A stretch of 64,000 nucleotides of DNA from Chryseobacterium sp. MEBOG06 (GTDB lineage: Bacteria; Bacteroidota; Bacteroidia; Flavobacteriales; Weeksellaceae), in NCBI RefSeq assembly GCF_021869765.1, contig NZ_CP084580.1, positions 4,154,001-4,218,000 of the forward strand, given 5' to 3'. This document shows positions 59,514 through 64,000 of the stretch, in pieces; position 1 is the first letter of the stretch, and every line of letters begins with the position of its first letter. The notes below the pieces were generated by a model. The model was not told where the DNA came from, searched no databases, and saw nothing but the letters and a program-made list of their open reading frames with translations. The position numbers and the translations under genes were made by a program.

Positions 59514-60866
59514 TCATCTATTTATTCCGTTTACCTTAATTGTCGAAAGATCTTTTAAAATAGTACGAACCCAGAGGTCGTTATTCGGGACACTGGTTCC
59601 GTAAAGAAAGTCTGCAACAAAACTGTCTTCAGGGAGATGAAGCTCTACAGACAACCTGACTTGTCCATCCTGATTTACAGTGGTACTGCTGGAAACATTT
59701 AATCCGTTATTAATGAGTTCTGCGGTAATTTCATGTTCGTTTTTGTTCCGAAAGCCACTACTATACAAACCAAAGCTTGTTGAAATATGAATATAATCTG
59801 CCAGCCTGCTATAATTATAAAGAGGTTTACTATTGACAGAAAGGTCTTTTGCATATTGTTTCAACTCTGTAGAAAAGTCTTCAAGGAAGGGGTGTTTCTT
59901 ATAATTTATTTTGAAATACGCATCATCATTGGAATCAAATACAGGAGACATTCTATTGGTTTCTTCCATCATTAATTTCCCATATACCTTGGAAAGGTCA
60001 TTGTACACCATATCGCGGCACACAAACGCCTGTGATAAAGCCTCTCTCTTATCAATCTGATATCCGGCAAGTAAAGCATCCCATATTTCAGTCCCGTCAC
60101 TATTTTTTTTTGCATTTCTTATATCTGAAACGTAATCTCTTAAATCATCAATATTTTCAAAATCTGTAGAGATATAGACCGACTGTGGGCCTTCCAGATA
60201 CCCACCTCCAATATCGGCGTGAGCACCAGGAACAAAAATCTCTTTCCATGCAAATGAATAGTCTTCTGACTTCTGGTCTTTCATCATTTTTGAATCTTCA
60301 AAAAAACCTGTCAAGGGGAAGAAAAACCTGCTTTCGTTCACGGCGCAGATATGAAAGGCATTTTCCACCTGATAAGGCAGTCGTAAGTTATATTGATTAA
60401 AGGGTTTGGATTCTACGGTATCAAAAACCCCCAGGAATTTCACCTTACAATTCTTCTGAGAGTAGTAGGTCAGAAGCTGGTTAGAGAAAGTTCTTGCCAG
60501 CATTCCCCCTCTTCCGAATCCATATAAGTAAAAATGATACTCACAGTTTGAGCCATTCATTATTTCCTGAACGAAGTCATCTGCTTTCTGAAGTTTATCA
60601 TCAGAAGAATATCCGCTTCCATAAGGAGGATTGGCGCATGTTGCTATTGCAAAATTACTGTCTTCACTGCCGGATATGGTTCCTATTCCTTCTATGTATA
60701 TTTTTTTATTTCCATTGAATAAACTGTATAATTTGTAAATATTGGTAAGGGTTCCAAAATAACTTTCATTATCATTCAAAGGTTTATCAGGGGAAAGAGC
60801 ATTTACTCCATTATTTCCCGTACCATCAAAGAAAATTCCGATGGAAATCACTCTGTTATCATTCAT
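59514..60866 (-). CDS. DUF2235 (Tle1-like) alpha/beta hydrolase lacking the nucleophile
   Basis: A 450-residue protein. Start ISIGIFFDGTGNNG (oxyanion-region motif of DUF2235), GVFDTVES (Asp149) and VPGAHADIGGGYL (His216, Asp218) are all present. The elbow that should read G-x-S-x-G is YGFGRGGMLAR (116-120): Ser is replaced by Gly. DUF2235 proteins include T6SS phospholipase effectors (Tle1). No signal peptide, no T6SS genes and no immunity gene are adjacent, and with the Ser lost the protein is predicted inactive as a lipase. It is a lone gene with its own terminator. Confidence 0.85.
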   Translation of the reverse strand: MNDNRVISIGIFFDGTGNNGVNALSPDKPLNDNESYFGTLTNIYKLYSLFNGNKKIYIEGIGTISGSEDSNFAIATCANPPYGSGYSSDDKLQKADDFVQEIMNGSNCEYHFYLYGFGRGGMLARTFSNQLLTYYSQKNCKVKFLGVFDTVESKPFNQYNLRLPYQVENAFHICAVNESRFFFPLTGFFEDSKMMKDQKSEDYSFAWKEIFVPGAHADIGGGYLEGPQSVYISTDFENIDDLRDYVSDIRNAKKNSDGTEIWDALLAGYQIDKREALSQAFVCRDMVYNDLSKVYGKLMMEETNRMSPVFDSNDDAYFKINYKKHPFLEDFSTELKQYAKDLSVNSKPLYNYSRLADYIHISTSFGLYSSGFRNKNEHEITAELINNGLNVSSSTTVNQDGQVRLSVELHLPEDSFVADFLYGTSVPNNDLWVRTILKDLSTIKVNGINR

Positions 60867-60994
60867 GCTTTTATTGGTTTATATGACAGACTTTGTCTGT
60901 ATCTTAATTTTCTCATCTAACATCTCACGAAGAGACATTTCAAAATAACAGAAGAAAAGGAAGTTTAACTAGAGTGAAAATTACTAAATAAAAA

Positions 60995-61014
60995 ATTCCG
61001 TATTTCTACGGAAT
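60995..61014 (-). terminator. Terminator after response regulator gene
   Basis: ATTCCGTA, loop TTTC, TACGGAAT; on minus it is followed by TTTTTTATTT. Confidence 0.85.
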
Positions 61015-61018
61015 CAGA

Positions 61019-61696
61019 TTATATTTTTTCAAGTGAGTATATATTATGTACAATGGCATAAATAACGATTCCCACTGTATTTTTGGCTCCTATCTTTTCG
61101 AGAATACGCTGTCTGTGACTTTCTACGGTTCTCGGGCTGATGAAGAGTTTTTCGCCGATTTCATTGTTGGTAAATTCCTGGCAGATCAGTTTTACCACAT
61201 CCTTTTCTCTTTCAGACAATTCATCTTCGGTCTCGAAAAGTGAATTTTTCTTTGCGGTACTGTTCATGTAGCTAAACAGCATCTGATGATCTTCAGCTGT
61301 AAAAAAAACTCCATTTTTATCTACCATGGTAATGGCATCAATAAATGTTTTTTTATTTGAATTTTTTGGAAGGAATGCAGAGACTCCCAGCTTTACCATA
61401 TATCCGAGAATAGAAGTTTTGTAATGAGAAGAAAGAATAATAATCTTAAGATCCGGATATTTTTCTTTAAGAATTTCCACCAGCTCAAAACCATTCATAG
61501 GTTTCATCTGAACGTCTACAAGTGCGAGATCAGGAAACTTATCTTCTGAAAGCATTCCCAGGCTTTCTATAAAATCGGGCCCGTTATCCGAGGTAAGGCA
61601 TACCGATATATTTTTTTCATTGGACAGCAGCATTTTCACTCCTTCGAGGATCAGCTGTTCATCATCAATCAGGGCTATTTTGATTTGGGAACTCAT
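61019..61696 (-). CDS. NarL/FixJ (LuxR-type) response regulator
   Basis: A 225-residue protein. The receiver domain (residues ~5-125) has the acidic pair IALIDDEQLILEG, the phospho-acceptor Asp in PDLALVDVQMKPMNGFELV, IIILSSH (Thr/Ser) and AFLPKNSNK (Lys). The GerE/LuxR HTH (ELSEREKDVVKLICQEFTNN, EIGEKLFISPRTVESHRQRI) is at ~158-215. It overlaps the histidine kinase gene by 32 bp and is its partner. Confidence 0.95.
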   Translation of the reverse strand: MSSQIKIALIDDEQLILEGVKMLLSNEKNISVCLTSDNGPDFIESLGMLSEDKFPDLALVDVQMKPMNGFELVEILKEKYPDLKIIILSSHYKTSILGYMVKLGVSAFLPKNSNKKTFIDAITMVDKNGVFFTAEDHQMLFSYMNSTAKKNSLFETEDELSEREKDVVKLICQEFTNNEIGEKLFISPRTVESHRQRILEKIGAKNTVGIVIYAIVHNIYSLEKI

Positions 61697-62429
61697 TATA
61701 TTTTGGAATTTTAATAATTAAACGGCTTCCTTTATTTAAAAAGGTTTTCTTCCATTTGTGTGCTGCATTCATTGATTTGATACGGGATTCAATATTTTTG
61801 ATTCCCATCCCTTTTTTTACCTCTTCATATTCAAAGCCTTCTCCATTATCTGAAATTACAACTGTCATATTTTCAGGGTAGTCTTTCATATAAATCCAGA
61901 TGTCTGTAGCTGTTGAATGCTTGATTACATTGGTGGTAAATTCCTGAATGATCCTGTACAGCTGTACTTCTACAAAAAGGTCTTTCTTTTCATATCCGGG
62001 CATCACTTGGAGAGAAATATTTATTTTGTGAGAAAGATTGCTTATTAATTCTTCTACATACAAAACCAACCCTACGGATTCCAGGTTTACGGGGTATAAT
62101 GAATGAGAAATACTTCTTGCAGCATCAATCAGGGAAGACATCTGACTGTAAATATTTTTTTTTATCAAATCATCTCCCTGGGTATCAAGATTATTAAGCC
62201 ATAAGGAAAGAATATTGAGACGGTTTCCAATATCATCATGAATCATCACCGCAATTCTTTTCCGCTCTTCTTCCTGTGCCTTAATATTTTCCAGCACCAA
62301 TTTTTTCTGGTGAAGAACTTCTACCTCATGCTGCACATTTTTCTCTTTAATAATTCTGGTTATAAAAGCTCTGTAAGCAAGGAGAATAAAGGAAACTATA
62401 ATTGCTATGGTAACAATTATAAGGATCAA
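61665..62429 (-). CDS. NarL-type sensor histidine kinase
   Basis: A 254-residue protein: one N-terminal TM segment (LIIVTIAIIVSFILLAYRAF), a short coiled coil, then HisKA_3 with phospho-acceptor His in EEERKRIAVMIHDDIGNRLN, and the HATPase domain (LYRIIQEFTTNVIKHSTATD N box; ISDNGEGFEYEEVKKGMGIK G boxes). It has no extracytoplasmic sensing domain, so the signal may come from the membrane protein encoded just upstream. It overlaps the regulator gene. Confidence 0.94.
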   Translation of the reverse strand: MILIIVTIAIIVSFILLAYRAFITRIIKEKNVQHEVEVLHQKKLVLENIKAQEEERKRIAVMIHDDIGNRLNILSLWLNNLDTQGDDLIKKNIYSQMSSLIDAARSISHSLYPVNLESVGLVLYVEELISNLSHKINISLQVMPGYEKKDLFVEVQLYRIIQEFTTNVIKHSTATDIWIYMKDYPENMTVVISDNGEGFEYEEVKKGMGIKNIESRIKSMNAAHKWKKTFLNKGSRLIIKIPKYNEFPNQNSPD

Positions 62430-62446
62430 AAGGTTAATATTTAAAG

Positions 62447-63070
62447 TTACTTCTTTAATTTGATAAACGTATATAAAAATGAGCAGTACAAAATACTTGA
62501 AAGGATATTATTGGCACTGAAAAGGGTATAGTAATCATTTTCCGACAGATTCGCTATCTGATGCTGAATGATAAAAATAAATACTGAAACGGAATAGTAG
62601 AAAAAAATACTGGCATCCACCCACAGGAAACGTTCCTGTATAGAAGCATTTTTAATCTCACGAATCAGTGTATATCCGGAAAGACAAATGATGATAATAT
62701 TTGAAATTCCCTTTGCAAAATCTGCATTGGCAGGGTAATTGAAACCATATTTCGATATCATAAAACCTGCTGCCACTAAACCTGCAATACCAGAAACATA
62801 TCCAGGCCAATTCAGTTTCCTTATAAATAAACTTGTCAGCAGAAAAAATTCTCCGGCAATGTAGACTGGATAAACGAATGAAGTATCATTGAGTTTAAAA
62901 ACATAAGGTAAAACAAAGTTTACCAATTCTATAAGGAAAAGAAAAGCAATACAATAAAAATATTGCTTTTCTTTTTGATTTAATATGCGGTATTTAGCAG
63001 CTCCCAGTACTATAAATGAAAGAAGCAGTCCGTAGTTCAGGAATAAAATTGCTTTGTAAAGATCAGCCAT
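62447..63070 (-). CDS. Multi-TM membrane protein upstream of the two-component genes
   Basis: A 207-residue protein with about six or seven hydrophobic segments (FLNYGLLLSFIVLGAAKYRI; QYFYCIAFLFLIELVNFVLP; YVSGIAGLVAAGFMISKYGF; NIIIICLSGYTLIREIKN; FYYSVSVFIFIIQHQIANLS). It lies 17 bp upstream of the kinase gene on the same strand. The layout resembles 7TM sensors that act with soluble or single-TM kinases. It may be the sensing subunit; this is inference from context. Confidence 0.65.
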   Translation of the reverse strand: MADLYKAILFLNYGLLLSFIVLGAAKYRILNQKEKQYFYCIAFLFLIELVNFVLPYVFKLNDTSFVYPVYIAGEFFLLTSLFIRKLNWPGYVSGIAGLVAAGFMISKYGFNYPANADFAKGISNIIIICLSGYTLIREIKNASIQERFLWVDASIFFYYSVSVFIFIIQHQIANLSENDYYTLFSANNILSSILYCSFLYTFIKLKK

Positions 63071-63085
63071 TCCTTATTTTATAAT

Positions 63086-63865
63086 TTAAAATTCGCAGCC
63101 TACACCATCATCAGGAAGACGGCAAATGGGAGGACATGGTTTCGCCCAGTCATATGTATTTGAAATGGTTTCTGCACGTCCTGAATTTTGAAGATTTTCA
63201 TGGAAGGAGATAAAAATTAGAGTAACCAGCATTTTCCCATAAATATCATTGTATTTAAGTCCGAAAGAACATATAATACCTTCTAATCCTTCGTCTGAAA
63301 GGCAGAGATCATCGGTCGGAACATAGAATTTTTTAAAGATTCCTGCTCCTTTTTCAATTCCGCATTCTCTGTAGAACCAGTCCATTCCTTCGTTCCTCCA
63401 TTTTTCTATCGAGTCTAATGCCGTATCCTGTTCAAGAATGGGTTTATTAGATATAGGAAACGCCATATTATCATCTCTGTCAATCTGCTCGAGATCTTTA
63501 GAAAGAACTGCATTTTTAACAATAGTATATTCCTGAATTTCCTGAAGTTTTAAATCTTCTTTAAGCTCAGAAAGAAAGCTGTAAGGATATTCTCTTTCCT
63601 CTATTCTTTTTCCTGAGTCACTCAAAGGATATAGAATAAGAATAATTTGATCCTGAAATACTCCTATCGCAGCACAGAATTCTGGTGATTTCCCACCTAC
63701 ATTCCTCATCCACTCAAGAGTTTCTTTGGATAGACCAAAAACATAATTTGTTGGAATTCTTTTTTTTATTTCAGGAAAAGAAGACAGGCATTCTGTCCAA
63801 GTATTCATAGCTTTCCTACATTCTTCATAAGGAAGCATTAAGTTTTCGATATTTACTATTGTCAT
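63086..63865 (-). CDS. Uncharacterised protein heading the two-component operon
   Basis: A 259-residue soluble protein that I do not recognise: YEECRKAMNTWTECLSSFPE, PTNYVFGLSKETLEWMRNVG, GVFQDQIILILYPLSDSGKR, then MDWFYRECGIEKGAGIFKKF and a Cys-rich end PCPPICRLPDDGVGCEF. No signal peptide or TM helix. It is 15 bp upstream of the 7TM-like gene and thus probably in the same operon; a role connected to the signalling system is possible but not shown. The remaining 135 bp to the window end show nothing. Confidence 0.5.
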   Translation of the reverse strand: MTIVNIENLMLPYEECRKAMNTWTECLSSFPEIKKRIPTNYVFGLSKETLEWMRNVGGKSPEFCAAIGVFQDQIILILYPLSDSGKRIEEREYPYSFLSELKEDLKLQEIQEYTIVKNAVLSKDLEQIDRDDNMAFPISNKPILEQDTALDSIEKWRNEGMDWFYRECGIEKGAGIFKKFYVPTDDLCLSDEGLEGIICSFGLKYNDIYGKMLVTLIFISFHENLQNSGRAETISNTYDWAKPCPPICRLPDDGVGCEF

Positions 63866-64000
63866 ATAAGCATGGTTTTTAGTGGCATAAAATTATACAA
63901 ACTAAACATGCTGTGCAAGTAGGAATTTAATTAATAATTTCTCACTGTAATATGATAACAACTCTGCTGTTTTTCTTTTATATAATAAATACGGCCGGCA

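Noticed and set aside
59514..60866. Type VI secretion effector locus
   Set aside because: No VgrG, PAAR, Hcp or immunity gene lies nearby, and the lipase nucleophile is missing.
1..64000. CRISPR arrays, tRNA/rRNA genes, intact insertion sequences
   Set aside because: No regularly spaced direct repeats, cloverleaf-like sequences with CCA ends, or transposase reading frames were seen on either strand. tRNA absence is by eye only.

Overview
The window looks like chromosome from a Flavobacteriia member of the Weeksellaceae, most likely Chryseobacterium or a close relative. The reasons are low GC, no Shine-Dalgarno sequences, Bacteroidota-type -7 promoter boxes (TAnnTTTG, a textbook one before the HU gene), TonB/SusC-style receptors with carboxypeptidase-like N-termini, DUF6341/DUF6427 neighbours, and intergenic repeats built on GGCTAAAGCC. 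No rRNA, tRNA, CRISPR array or intact insertion sequence was seen.

Layout. 0-6 kb is loose accessory DNA: the end of an M3 peptidase, a TPR protein, YqaE, a secreted repeat protein, a methyltransferase, a 48-bp perfect palindrome, and three stretches that look like decayed genes. 6-16 kb holds regulator-led units: TetR plus an MFS drug exporter with two matching operators; a Crp/Fnr regulator plus an SDR reductase; a large outer-membrane receptor; a TetR/GNAT/AraC operon divergent from a small membrane-protein pair; and a flavodoxin-fold oxidoreductase. 16.6-18 kb is tyrS, preceded by what reads as a complete leader-peptide attenuator with three Tyr codons. 18-20 kb has two unknown genes and a GNAT enzyme.

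20-26 kb is a six-gene minus-strand operon: TerD, TerD, vWA, vWA with zinc ribbon, PP2C phosphatase, protein kinase. This is the TerD/TerY-P stress-signalling type, in which TerD-family calcium-binding proteins are paired with a vWA-phosphatase-kinase triad. 26-54 kb is mainly housekeeping: panD with a flippase-like membrane protein, HU, pdxH, algH/yqgE, an amidase, an aminotransferase, Fur with an OstA/LptA-like protein, kup, pdhB, an ECF sigma factor with a membrane partner, an LTA-synthase-like gene broken by a frameshift, pssA, an exonuclease, a FAH-family enzyme, a universal stress protein, DUF6341/DUF6427/DUF3109, an M16 protease with a LolA-like protein, and trigger factor.

53-57 kb is a probable metal-uptake locus: a lipoprotein, a ZnuD-like TonB receptor and a DUF2946-like protein. 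The receptor and the DUF2946-like gene share an upstream motif. 57-64 kb holds an ABC-F ATPase, a DUF2235 (Tle1-like) hydrolase that has lost its nucleophilic serine, and a membrane protein/NarL-type histidine kinase/response regulator operon.

Outstanding signals are the tyrS attenuator, six genes whose -7 box sits 3-5 nt before the ATG (predicted leaderless mRNAs), the 48-bp palindrome with a second partial copy, a conserved Flavobacteriia intergenic repeat at 44.85 kb, and two enzyme homologues missing their key catalytic residue. All family calls come from reading motifs; no database search was run.
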